DNA of 42,515 nucleotides from Clostridiales bacterium (lineage in GTDB: Bacteria; Bacillota; Clostridia; Christensenellales; Pumilibacteraceae): the NCBI GenBank assembly GCA_015055625.1, contig SVHU01000023.1, positions 1 through 42,515 on the forward strand. The letters run 5' to 3'. A program made the translations under genes and the position numbers. The notes under the pieces were generated by a model. It worked only from the letters and a program-made list of their open reading frames with translations. It searched no databases and was not told where the DNA came from. This document shows, piece by piece, positions 24,289 to 32,156 of the stretch. The stretch's first letter is position 1. Every line of letters starts with the position of its first letter.

Positions 24289-26448
24289 TTAGTCGTTAAG
24301 TTCTGATTGTTTTATAAACGCGTCCTGTTCTGCTTTAGTTAAGCTTACGAAATACGCATTCCAACCACATACTCTTACTTGTAAATTCTTATAGTTTTCG
24401 GGATGTGCTTGCGCTTGTTTAAGCATCTGAGTATCAAAGACGTTTCCGTGCATAGCAAAACCGCCTTTTGCAAAATACGTTTTTACTATTCCGTAAAATG
24501 CGTTAAGTCCGTTATCTCCGCTAACGGCAGACGGATGTAAAACCACGTCTAATACCGAGCCTGTTGGGAATAACGAATGATCGAACAATGTAACCGAATT
24601 GATAAGCGATGTTATACCGTTTTTATCCATACCTATACTTGCGCACAAATTCTTAGACAACGGATCGCCAAGATTTCTTCCGTCGGGCGTTGCCAACGTT
24701 TTTGCGCCGATATGCACGTAATGGTCAATGGTAAAACAAGCGGGCTTATACACTCCTCCTCTACCGTTTGGGCGATTTAAGAGCAAGCTTGAACAATACT
24801 CGGCAAATTCCACCGTAAGTTTATCCGCAACAGCGTTGCTGTTTCCATACTTTTCATCTAGCGCTCTTGCTTTTAGGTGTAATTCCTCATTGCCTTCCCA
24901 ATTATTTCTTAGAATTTCACCAAGTTTATCAAAAGATACTATTTTTTCATCAAACACAAACTTTTTAACAGCGCAAATACTATCCACTAAGGATGCCAGA
25001 CAATAAAAGTACAAGGACGTATTATTATACTTTGCTCCACCCTCATATACGTCTACACCTCTTTTTATGCTTTCGTCATATTGGCAGGAAAGCATTGGAT
25101 CGGGGTTGATTTCACCGTAATAACCCTCGATTGCATTAATAAAATGCACACACCTATCAGTCATATTGGCTATTTGCTTTTTCACTTCACAAATAAAATC
25201 CTCGTACGTAGAAATTTTACCAACAGGCGCGCCCATAACTTTATTGTTTCTATGATCTACACCATTATTAAAAATATATTCTATCGCTTTACAAAGATTT
25301 ATTCCACCATTTCCAGTACAACCAATCTCCACGCCCCACACGGCAGGCTCGTAACAACCGATAGGCACGTAGTTTACAGCGTCTTTATGGCTTACTCCCA
25401 CACGTTCTAGCGACTTTATAGCAACGTGGTCATTGACAAGCACAAAGCTGGAATTTCCGCCTCTAATGCAGTTTAACACAAGCTTAATAAAGTCTTGTGG
25501 GGTTTTATCTGACACTCTGATATGAATTTTAGGACTGTAAATATTAAGCTCGTTATAAGTTTCGACGATAAGATAAGAGATTTCGTTTACATTACTGTCT
25601 TCGTTCTCGTCTAAGCCCGCCAAGCAGAAGGGTAAATCATACGGAACTTTTGCGCTCCAGAACTTAAAGAGGAAATATTTAAGCATTTCCTTGATTTGCT
25701 CTTTAGTATACACTCCCTCTTCTATATCCTTTTTATAGAACGGATATAAAAGCGCATCTACAATACCAAGCGTTCTTACTCTTGTTCCACCCACGTACTC
25801 GTGCAAGAAAAAGTATAAAACGAGAAGTTGCATTGCTTCGTAAGTGTTTTGAGGTTTATCCTTAGCTATATTACGTAACGCACACGCATTATCTATATTA
25901 TAAGGCTCGATAGCGTCGGCAAGACGATGCGCAACCGTTTGCATTGACTTAAGCATTATTTTACACGACAGATAAAAATCCTTTTGTTTATCGGTTAATC
26001 CGCCTTTATTCTCAGCTTCCTCTACCCTTTGCAAAAGACCTGAAATGCCAATTTCTAACATGAGCTTAGAATTTGGAGAGGTATGTCCAAAGTCAGAATG
26101 CGCATGATATGCTCCGCAACCTTGCCACGCTTCGTATATATCGCCAGCCTCTTGCGATAAATGCGTGTCTATAACTTGCTTTTGCCACTTAGAACGCTGT
26201 TTAGCCATTATAGAACTACCCTGAAGCTTATCTTGAAAAATGTTAAATTTATCAACCGCAATTAGAGCATTAGATGCAATAAACTCAAAAGTTTTGGCTT
26301 TTATAATAGCTTTTGACGAATATTGATTTTCGATTCCCTCGACAGCTTTTATCACATCGTCAGGATTGAGTCCGCTATCTTCAATCCACTCGATTTGCGT
26401 AAATTCCTTTTCTAAAACAGATCTACTATTTTCAAAAGATAATTGCAT
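24289..26448 (-). CDS. Glycyl radical enzyme of unknown substrate (GRE 2)
   Basis: The 719-residue protein has the same plan as GRE 1: thiyl C365 with E367 in IGCYEPA, and glycyl radical G695 in RVCGWNAYF. CxE again places it outside pyruvate formate-lyase. The N-terminus has a distinct YHAHSDFGHTSPN segment, rich in His, where GRE 1 has WLDYDHSVP, so the two probably use different substrates. GTRVRTLG and FWSAKVPYDLPFCLAGLD resemble substrate-cavity loops. AGGAG lies upstream of the ATG. It is monocistronic, with no activase of its own, and is divergent from the AraC regulator at 26606. Confidence 0.9.
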   Translation of the reverse strand: MQLSFENSRSVLEKEFTQIEWIEDSGLNPDDVIKAVEGIENQYSSKAIIKAKTFEFIASNALIAVDKFNIFQDKLQGSSIMAKQRSKWQKQVIDTHLSQEAGDIYEAWQGCGAYHAHSDFGHTSPNSKLMLEIGISGLLQRVEEAENKGGLTDKQKDFYLSCKIMLKSMQTVAHRLADAIEPYNIDNACALRNIAKDKPQNTYEAMQLLVLYFFLHEYVGGTRVRTLGIVDALLYPFYKKDIEEGVYTKEQIKEMLKYFLFKFWSAKVPYDLPFCLAGLDENEDSNVNEISYLIVETYNELNIYSPKIHIRVSDKTPQDFIKLVLNCIRGGNSSFVLVNDHVAIKSLERVGVSHKDAVNYVPIGCYEPAVWGVEIGCTGNGGINLCKAIEYIFNNGVDHRNNKVMGAPVGKISTYEDFICEVKKQIANMTDRCVHFINAIEGYYGEINPDPMLSCQYDESIKRGVDVYEGGAKYNNTSLYFYCLASLVDSICAVKKFVFDEKIVSFDKLGEILRNNWEGNEELHLKARALDEKYGNSNAVADKLTVEFAEYCSSLLLNRPNGRGGVYKPACFTIDHYVHIGAKTLATPDGRNLGDPLSKNLCASIGMDKNGITSLINSVTLFDHSLFPTGSVLDVVLHPSAVSGDNGLNAFYGIVKTYFAKGGFAMHGNVFDTQMLKQAQAHPENYKNLQVRVCGWNAYFVSLTKAEQDAFIKQSELND

Positions 26449-26491
26449 TACGTTCTCTCCTTATAAATGAAAATTCGTTTAACTTAGTATT

Positions 26492-26520
26492 ATTGTATCA
26501 AAAGAATGAGAATAACTCAA
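26492..26520 (-). promoter_or_regulatory. Promoter of GRE 2
   Basis: On the minus strand TTGAGT (26520-26515), 17 bases and TACAAT (26497-26492). Confidence 0.65.
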
Positions 26521-26525
26521 TAACT

Positions 26526-26543
26526 ATTCAATACCTATTGAAT
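26526..26543. promoter_or_regulatory. 18-base palindrome between divergent GRE 2 and AraC promoters
   Basis: ATTCAATA-CC-TATTGAAT is a perfect inverted repeat, five bases upstream of the GRE 2 -35 and 28 bases upstream of the AraC -35. It is a candidate operator. Confidence 0.5.
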
Positions 26544-26571
26544 TATTCGAAACTAAAATTACTCAAATTAC

Positions 26572-26599
26572 TTGACTTATCCATAACTTTTGGTATAAT
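26572..26599 (+). promoter_or_regulatory. Promoter placing transcription start at the AraC start codon
   Basis: TTGACT (26572-26577), 16 bases and an extended -10 TGGTATAAT ending at 26599. The ATG begins at 26606, seven bases after the -10. Confidence 0.7.
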
Positions 26600-26605
26600 T
26601 AGATT

Positions 26606-27391
26606 ATGAATTTTTTAGATAAAGACAACGTTATATCTCAAATTACGCTTGCAATTTTGCTAAAAGCAGGCAAAGGAACTCCCGTTCATAAAAACAGACC
26701 AACTCACGGACTTGCATACAACGTCAACCATACGTGCATCTATAAGTTTGACAACGGTAAAGCGTTGGAAGTAAAATCGGGAGATTGTATCTATTTGCCC
26801 AAAACGTCTAACTACACCGTTATAAAATGCGAAACTAATTCCAACAGCACAGTTTATGCGATAAACTTCAACCTCGTAAGTGAGGAAATATTCGAGCCTC
26901 AGCTTTTCCATACGCGAGGCAAAAACGAGTTTGAAGCATTGTTTAATAAAGCTTCTAACGCTTGGCTAAACAAGAACGTGGGGTTTTATGACGAGTGTTT
27001 TTCTGATCTGTACAGAATAATAAAGCTTCTAAAAAAAGAAAACTCCTCATACTTTCAACAGGCTACAATCCTCAACAAGCTTGCCCCTGCGCTAAAATAC
27101 ATTAATGAAAATTTTACGCAAGAAAATATAAAACTTGCCCATCTTGCCCAAATATGCAACGTTAGCGAGCCGTATCTAAGACGACTTTTTCACAGCGCTT
27201 TTTCCACTTCTCCTGCTCTTTATATTCGCAATATGCGAATTAATTATGCAAAAGAACTTATTAAGTCAAGAGAATACAGCATCACAGAAATTGCAATAAT
27301 ATCTGGATTTTGCGACGTGTCGTATTTTAGCAGAGAGTTTAAAAAGAACACGGGAATGACACCAAAAGACTACGCCGAATCCAATCAATAA
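26606..27391 (+). CDS. AraC-family regulator facing GRE 2, probably leaderless
   Basis: The 261-residue AraC protein has an N-terminal cupin-like domain (HKNRPTHGLAYN, GDCIYLPKTSNYTV, VYAINFN) and the double helix-turn-helix (IKLAHLAQICNVSEPYLRRLF; ITEIAIISGFCDVSYFSREFKKN). It is a paralogue of the regulator at 23443. No ribosome binding site precedes the ATG, and the promoter's -10 ends six bases before it, so the mRNA probably starts at or next to AUG. It likely controls GRE 2 and itself through the palindrome at 26526-26543. Confidence 0.88.
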   Translation: MNFLDKDNVISQITLAILLKAGKGTPVHKNRPTHGLAYNVNHTCIYKFDNGKALEVKSGDCIYLPKTSNYTVIKCETNSNSTVYAINFNLVSEEIFEPQLFHTRGKNEFEALFNKASNAWLNKNVGFYDECFSDLYRIIKLLKKENSSYFQQATILNKLAPALKYINENFTQENIKLAHLAQICNVSEPYLRRLFHSAFSTSPALYIRNMRINYAKELIKSREYSITEIAIISGFCDVSYFSREFKKNTGMTPKDYAESNQ

Positions 27392-27395
27392 AAGC

Positions 27396-27430
27396 AATAA
27401 CACGAAATCATTTTGATTCCGTGTTATTTT
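27396..27430. terminator. Bidirectional terminator between AraC and spoIVB
   Basis: AATAACACGAAATCA pairs with TGATTCCGTGTTATT (one mismatch) across a short TTT loop, with T-rich flanks, between convergent genes. Confidence 0.8.
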
Positions 27431-28420
27431 TTACGCTATCATATTATCTATATATATACCGTAGCCACGCGTAGGATCGTTTACAAAAACGTGAGTTACT
27501 GCGCCCACAATTTTACCATTTTGAATAATGGGTGATCCGCTCATTCCTTGCACTATTCCGCCAGTCAATGATATCAGGCGTTTATCCTTTACCTTAATTA
27601 TAAGCCCTTTATCTCTATCAGTTTTTTGATAAAACGCGCGTATTATTTCGATATCGTAATATTCCTTTTGCCCTGATACCGACGAACAAATTTGAGCCTT
27701 ACCCGGCTTTACCTCTTCGCGCGGTGCTATTTCATAAACCTCACCGTTACTAATTACCGTTTTGCCGTAAATACCAAACTTATTAGCGTTTTCCAGCTCT
27801 CCTATTTTTTGTCCTGTCAAATATCCGCATATTGCGCCAGCCGAGCCCTTTTCTCCTTTTTTTATTCCGTTTACCGCGCAATTATAAAGCGAACCGCTAT
27901 TACTTTCTATCTTAGTCCCCGTTTCGCTATCAGTAACCGCGTGTCCTAGCGCTCCAAAATCGCCGTCTTTTTCAACGTACGTAAGCGTACCCAAGCCCGA
28001 AACGTTGTCTTTTGCTATTATTCCAAGCTTTTTAACTCCGCTTTGCTTATCCTTTAGCGGAACTACTTCTATTACGGATATTTTTCCATTTCGTTCATAC
28101 TCTATCTTTACGCACTTATTATCCGCTATTTTAGAAAGATATATTGATATATCCCCCACCTTCTTTACTTTTACGCCGTCTACCGATATTATTCTATCGC
28201 CCTTTACAAATATATGCTTCAAACTTTGCTCTCCGCTTTCTGTATCCACGTTATTTACCGAAACAATGCGCACACCGTCATACGGAATAGAAAAACCAAC
28301 AATTTCTCCGCCAATATATACACTCTCTTGCGCAAAGGCAACGCTTATTCCTAATGTAAACGCTACCAAAATAAGCGACAATACAACTAAAGTTATAGAC
28401 TTTTTCAGGATTTTTTTCAT
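27431..28420 (-). CDS. spoIVB: SpoIVB serine peptidase (S55)
   Basis: The 329-residue protein starts with an N-terminal membrane anchor/signal (about 10-30), then a PDZ domain (near 45-125; VKGDRIISVDG), then the S55 peptidase with H160 in GALGHAVTD and the serine motif GMSGSP (about 292-297), ending TRGYGIYID. In spore formers SpoIVB is secreted from the forespore and triggers processing of pro-sigma-K by SpoIVFB. The gene is usually followed by spo0A; here it is followed by the divergently unrelated AraC terminator, so spo0A is not its neighbour. No clear ribosome binding site or sigma-A promoter is visible, as expected if a forespore sigma factor is used. Confidence 0.93.
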   Translation of the reverse strand: MKKILKKSITLVVLSLILVAFTLGISVAFAQESVYIGGEIVGFSIPYDGVRIVSVNNVDTESGEQSLKHIFVKGDRIISVDGVKVKKVGDISIYLSKIADNKCVKIEYERNGKISVIEVVPLKDKQSGVKKLGIIAKDNVSGLGTLTYVEKDGDFGALGHAVTDSETGTKIESNSGSLYNCAVNGIKKGEKGSAGAICGYLTGQKIGELENANKFGIYGKTVISNGEVYEIAPREEVKPGKAQICSSVSGQKEYYDIEIIRAFYQKTDRDKGLIIKVKDKRLISLTGGIVQGMSGSPIIQNGKIVGAVTHVFVNDPTRGYGIYIDNMIA

Positions 28421-28474
28421 AAGTCTATTGTTTGCTTATTTCTAATATTTATTTATCTATTATTAATTTTTCGC

Positions 28475-28509
28475 ATAAAAAACCCAACCTCATCAGAGAT
28501 TGGGTTTTG
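28475..28509 (-). terminator. Intrinsic terminator after the CalY-like gene
   Basis: On the minus strand AAACCCAA and TTGGGTTT pair around a partly paired centre, followed by TTTTTT. Confidence 0.75.
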
Positions 28510-28530
28510 GTCGTATAAATAATTTGCTAA

Positions 28531-29934
28531 TTATCTATTTTCAATTGTGGTGTAAGTGTTAAGGTTGTCAAGGGACATTCCACCAGCATAGATAATCTTA
28601 CCATCTACAAGGTAAGTTCTATTGGGATCAATTGTTGCTTCAACAAGATCGGTGCCACCAAGAACAAGAGTCATGGGCTTTGCTACTCCACCAACTACGC
28701 TTGTAGCGTTAGGTCCATAGAATCTTACTGCGGAAAGCTTAGAGTCAATTTTTCCACCTAACAACTCAACGTTAAGAATATCATAAACTGTGTTGCTCTG
28801 TTGAATGAAAATTCCGTCATATTCTGAAATGATTTCACCGCCATTCATAATAAACGACGCAGAAACATTTGCATAAGACTCAGAACTGGTAGATGCTACA
28901 CGAATAGCTCCGTCGGAAGATACGATCTTGCCACCGTACATATTGAATACAGAACCAGTAGTAAACGCAGTTCCCCAAGCGTTGGGACGAAGGTCAACTG
29001 CATAACCAATAGACCAATCATCACCCGTCAACTCAATCGTACCACTATGAAGGTTAAGTTCGCCTTCTACGAAAATAGTCCAACCAACATTGCTAGCGCC
29101 TTTAGCGAAAGTAACTTTACCGTCTTGAGCAGCGCTAGTATCTTTTATATCTAGCTTTACACCGTTTTTAACAGCCATTAAGTAATCAGAACCAGAATTG
29201 CAGGTTGCACTTAAGGTATAACCATTAAGATCCAAAACTGTATCCTTGGCGATTAAAATAGGATCATCGGAAAGAGCAATATCGGATTCAAGCTTAACTT
29301 CTCCACCTGCTACAAGCGCGGTTTTAAGATTATCTTCGCCAATAATAGCTACGCCGTTCCACTGTACAGCTTCTACTGTAAAGCGCAATTCAGCCTTTTT
29401 GCCCTGATATTCGTTACCAGCTTCTGCGGGAAGCTCGATAGCTACGCTCAAAACGTTATCAGCAGGATTAGCATTAGGATCAACGGTAACCCACTCAGAA
29501 ACGATTTCACCAGTCAAAAGATCTGCGTCCTCATCGTTAACTGTAACGTTAAGTCCTTTCAAAAGACCTGTATCTACACCTGTCTCCTTAACAACGGTAC
29601 GAACCTTTGTCTTTACGTTACTCGTACTGGTAATAGCAATATCAAACTCAACTTTATCACCGGGGGTAATATTTACAAGAGTTATCTTATTCTCATCAGT
29701 AAGAGTTGCATAACCGAGGTTTTCGAACTCAAGAACGCCATCTCCCATGTATCTGTCCATAGAATAGAGTTTAAGTCCTCCGTCAACCTTAGCGTCAATG
29801 TCAACTGTACCGGCGGTAATGTTAACTTCAACGTCTGCCTTATCGGTAAACAACGCGAAAGTTGCGCCTCCCATTACGCAAAGACACATAAGAATGCTGA
29901 CTATTGCACCTAATAAGAGTCTTCTTTTTTTCAT
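28531..29934 (-). CDS. TasA/CalY-like exported protein with SipW-type signal peptide
   Basis: The protein has 467 residues. The N-terminus (MKKRRLLLGAIVSILM then GGATFALFTDKADVEVNITAGTVDI) is the SipW-dependent signal-peptide pattern of TasA/CalY biofilm fibre proteins. Residues 30-190 fit the TasA-like beta-sandwich (NITPGDKVEFDIAITSTSNVKTKVR, VEAVQWNG). From about 200 a right-handed beta-helix-like region with repeated NGG/YGGK turns replaces the usual end (LDLNGYTLSA, VFNMYGGKIVSSDGAIRV, FIMNGGEIISEYDGIFI). No signal peptidase SipW or fibre partner gene is adjacent. It is probably a surface or matrix protein. AAGGAG precedes the ATG. Confidence 0.8.
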   Translation of the reverse strand: MKKRRLLLGAIVSILMCLCVMGGATFALFTDKADVEVNITAGTVDIDAKVDGGLKLYSMDRYMGDGVLEFENLGYATLTDENKITLVNITPGDKVEFDIAITSTSNVKTKVRTVVKETGVDTGLLKGLNVTVNDEDADLLTGEIVSEWVTVDPNANPADNVLSVAIELPAEAGNEYQGKKAELRFTVEAVQWNGVAIIGEDNLKTALVAGGEVKLESDIALSDDPILIAKDTVLDLNGYTLSATCNSGSDYLMAVKNGVKLDIKDTSAAQDGKVTFAKGASNVGWTIFVEGELNLHSGTIELTGDDWSIGYAVDLRPNAWGTAFTTGSVFNMYGGKIVSSDGAIRVASTSSESYANVSASFIMNGGEIISEYDGIFIQQSNTVYDILNVELLGGKIDSKLSAVRFYGPNATSVVGGVAKPMTLVLGGTDLVEATIDPNRTYLVDGKIIYAGGMSLDNLNTYTTIENR

Positions 29935-29951
29935 TTTGTTCTCCTTGTTTC

Positions 29952-29978
29952 AGTTCACAAAAATATGTATGAGTGAAC
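29952..29978 (-). promoter_or_regulatory. Leader hairpin of the CalY-like mRNA
   Basis: GTTCAC (29953-29958) and GTGAAC (29973-29978) form a six-base stem in the 5' untranslated region, just upstream of the ribosome binding site. It may stabilise the mRNA or bind a regulator. Confidence 0.3.
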
Positions 29979-29988
29979 GTATAGTATA

Positions 29989-30018
29989 ATAGTACTATAT
30001 AATGATAGGTTTTGTCAA
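29989..30018 (-). promoter_or_regulatory. Promoter of the CalY-like gene
   Basis: On the minus strand a perfect TTGACA (30018-30013), 18 bases and TACTAT (29994-29989). The -10 overlaps a near-palindrome, TATAGTA..TACTATA (29980-29999). Confidence 0.65.
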
Positions 30019-30057
30019 TAATTTTTTATAAAAATTTTCAATTATTTTCAAACAAAA

Positions 30058-30097
30058 AAATAAAAACGCCTAATTTTTTTACTAACTAGACGTTTTT
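30058..30097 (-). terminator. Intrinsic terminator after the GH5-like gene
   Basis: On the minus strand AACGTCTA pairs with TAGGCGTT (one G-U), followed by TTTATTTTTTT. Confidence 0.7.
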
Positions 30098-30108
30098 TAT
30101 TACTAAAA

Positions 30109-31977
30109 TTACTTCAAAACAACCTTAAATACCGAGCTATCGCAACCTGCAATGGTTTTTCCGTCGCCTTTTATAGTAGTTACGGTTGCGCCGTCCGCCC
30201 ACTTAATAGCACAAGGACGCTCCTCATCTACGTAGTTGATTGCAACTGCATAAAATTCTTTGTTGTTTATGGGATGCACTGTTACAGCAATATCGGGGTT
30301 AAGGGTATAGGCAAGCTTGTTCTTAAGAATATTCTCGCCTGCGGTTTGATAGATTTTGTAGTAGGGATACTTGTTGATATGATCAACGTTTTCGACAAGC
30401 ATTTTCTCCAAAGGACAATTGAGGAAATACGTATAGCCCTTTCCGTACTTAAACTTTGTAAGAACAGGATTTCCGTCGCTTTCATCTCTAGCCAAAATTT
30501 CCGCGCCAATGCTTTCGATAAGGAATTTCTTACCGTAACGGAAGGGGAACTTATCGCCGTTAAACTCGGCAATATGAGTAGAATTATCCATGGGCGCGCC
30601 TTTAGATACAAAACCAAACGATTCGTAAAGATTTAGTAGTGCTGCGTCGTGACACGTTATAAGCAAGCTTGCTCCGTCCTCTCTTACTCTTCTAAGTATC
30701 TCGTTATAATTCGACTTTCTGATAAGTTGCCAAAACTCGTCAGACGCAATTATATACAAGGGATACTCGGGAATTGTTTGAGTAGAATATCTAAAGGTTG
30801 GCTCAAGTCCTGCTTGCTTTGCAAGAACGTACGCCGACGAAATCAGATATTGATAAGCGTTCATTCTTTCGCCGATAATAAAGCAGGTATCTTTAATTCT
30901 CTCCGGAAGATCAGCGCATGGCAACGAGGAAATCTCGTCGTATACCTTTTTCATGGTTTGAGCAACTGGTTTTGGAGAATAGTCTTCTCTCAACATTCCC
31001 AACTCGTTTTCCATTAAAATCCACTCGTACGGAGGATTGTTTCTCTGCACGTCGTTTGCCATCCACCAATAATATCCAGTTGAGCCGTTTGCCCAACCCG
31101 ACCACATATTTACTTGCATAAACAAAGCGGATTGTTCTTCCGTTCCGTAAAGCGTGGTAAACGTACCTTGCTCCTGAATTTGTGCAGGCTTTCCACCGAT
31201 AGATGAATACAATTCTACTTGCGCGGTTGGAACCATTGTAGTTCTAAGCTTAGTCATAGCTTCCAAGTGCCCACCAACCGTAGGCGAGGGGTATGGGTGA
31301 GGCGTGAGGATATCGCACCACTCCGCCTGATCTTGAATTAGCCAATGACTCCAAGGCTGGTCTTCTACCTGAAGAGCGTGCATGCCCGAATATATTTTTC
31401 GCGTTTGATCTTCGGATTTAATTGCATTAACGATAGTATACGTCCAGTTGATTGCCTCGTATCTTGACGCTTCGTGTCCCATATTATTACTTTCGTTACC
31501 TAAATCCCAAGCCAAGATTGCTTCCTTGTGCTTAAGATGCTTTACAAAGCCTTTTACGTACTTAGTCATCCAAGCAAGGCTTTCAAAATTGTTCATTTGG
31601 TTTTTGCCTTGCAACGCATGAGGAACGTAATGACGACCGCTCATCCAGCCTGTTACAATTGCTACGACAATCTTAATTCCGTATTCTTGACACATATCGC
31701 AAAACTTTTCAAAATGCGCAATCTTCTCCATATCAAGTCCATAGATATTATCAAGAGGTTTGTCGTCCTCAAAAAGCGTTTCTTTATATTCGCCGTTTTG
31801 CTTATAAATGTTTACTATCGGCTGAAAATCTCTCCAGTTTGGGAACACTCGCATATTTTTTACGTTCCACTTAGAAAGCTCGATTAAGTCTTGTCTTACC
31901 GAGTCTTCATCCCAGTATTTCCACATATCGATTCCATATTTAGAACCCCAATAATTTACACCAACTTCGTATTTCAT
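30109..31977 (-). CDS. GH5-like intracellular glycosidase (mannanase/cellulase clan)
   Basis: The 622-residue protein has a clan-A TIM barrel: VGVNYWGSKYG, NVKNMRVFPNW, the acid/base in WDLGNESNN (E162), HPYPSP, and the nucleophile candidate in AQIQEQGT (E269). After about residue 385 there is a Rossmann-like glutamine-amidotransferase/beta-galactosidase trimerisation-like domain (YPLYIIASDEFWQLI) and a beta-sandwich end. No signal peptide is present, so it should act on imported oligosaccharides. I take the ATG at 31977, with GGAGG five bases ahead; an upstream start at 32040 lacks this. It is divergent from the AraC regulator at 32157. Confidence 0.82.
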   Translation of the reverse strand: MKYEVGVNYWGSKYGIDMWKYWDEDSVRQDLIELSKWNVKNMRVFPNWRDFQPIVNIYKQNGEYKETLFEDDKPLDNIYGLDMEKIAHFEKFCDMCQEYGIKIVVAIVTGWMSGRHYVPHALQGKNQMNNFESLAWMTKYVKGFVKHLKHKEAILAWDLGNESNNMGHEASRYEAINWTYTIVNAIKSEDQTRKIYSGMHALQVEDQPWSHWLIQDQAEWCDILTPHPYPSPTVGGHLEAMTKLRTTMVPTAQVELYSSIGGKPAQIQEQGTFTTLYGTEEQSALFMQVNMWSGWANGSTGYYWWMANDVQRNNPPYEWILMENELGMLREDYSPKPVAQTMKKVYDEISSLPCADLPERIKDTCFIIGERMNAYQYLISSAYVLAKQAGLEPTFRYSTQTIPEYPLYIIASDEFWQLIRKSNYNEILRRVREDGASLLITCHDAALLNLYESFGFVSKGAPMDNSTHIAEFNGDKFPFRYGKKFLIESIGAEILARDESDGNPVLTKFKYGKGYTYFLNCPLEKMLVENVDHINKYPYYKIYQTAGENILKNKLAYTLNPDIAVTVHPINNKEFYAVAINYVDEERPCAIKWADGATVTTIKGDGKTIAGCDSSVFKVVLK

Positions 31978-32107
31978 AGTTTCCTCCAAATTTTTGGTTA
32001 AATTTATTATATCACACATTAGCTTTGCTTTACTATTCACTATTTTTTTAGTAGTATGCGTTTTTTTAGATTTTTTTTGTGCAAACCTGAATTATTACAA
32101 AAAAGAG

Positions 32108-32137
32108 TTGACACAATACAAAGATTACGGATATAAT
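32108..32137 (+). promoter_or_regulatory. Consensus promoter of the AraC-M20 operon
   Basis: TTGACA (32108-32113) and TATAAT (32132-32137), both perfect, are 18 bases apart. The leader is only about 13 bases to the ATG at 32157. Confidence 0.8.
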
Positions 32138-32156
32138 AAATTCGAGGATGAATAAC

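Noticed and set aside
21081..26448. Pyruvate formate-lyase annotation for the two GREs
   Set aside because: Both lack the adjacent double cysteine of PFL and have C-x-E instead.
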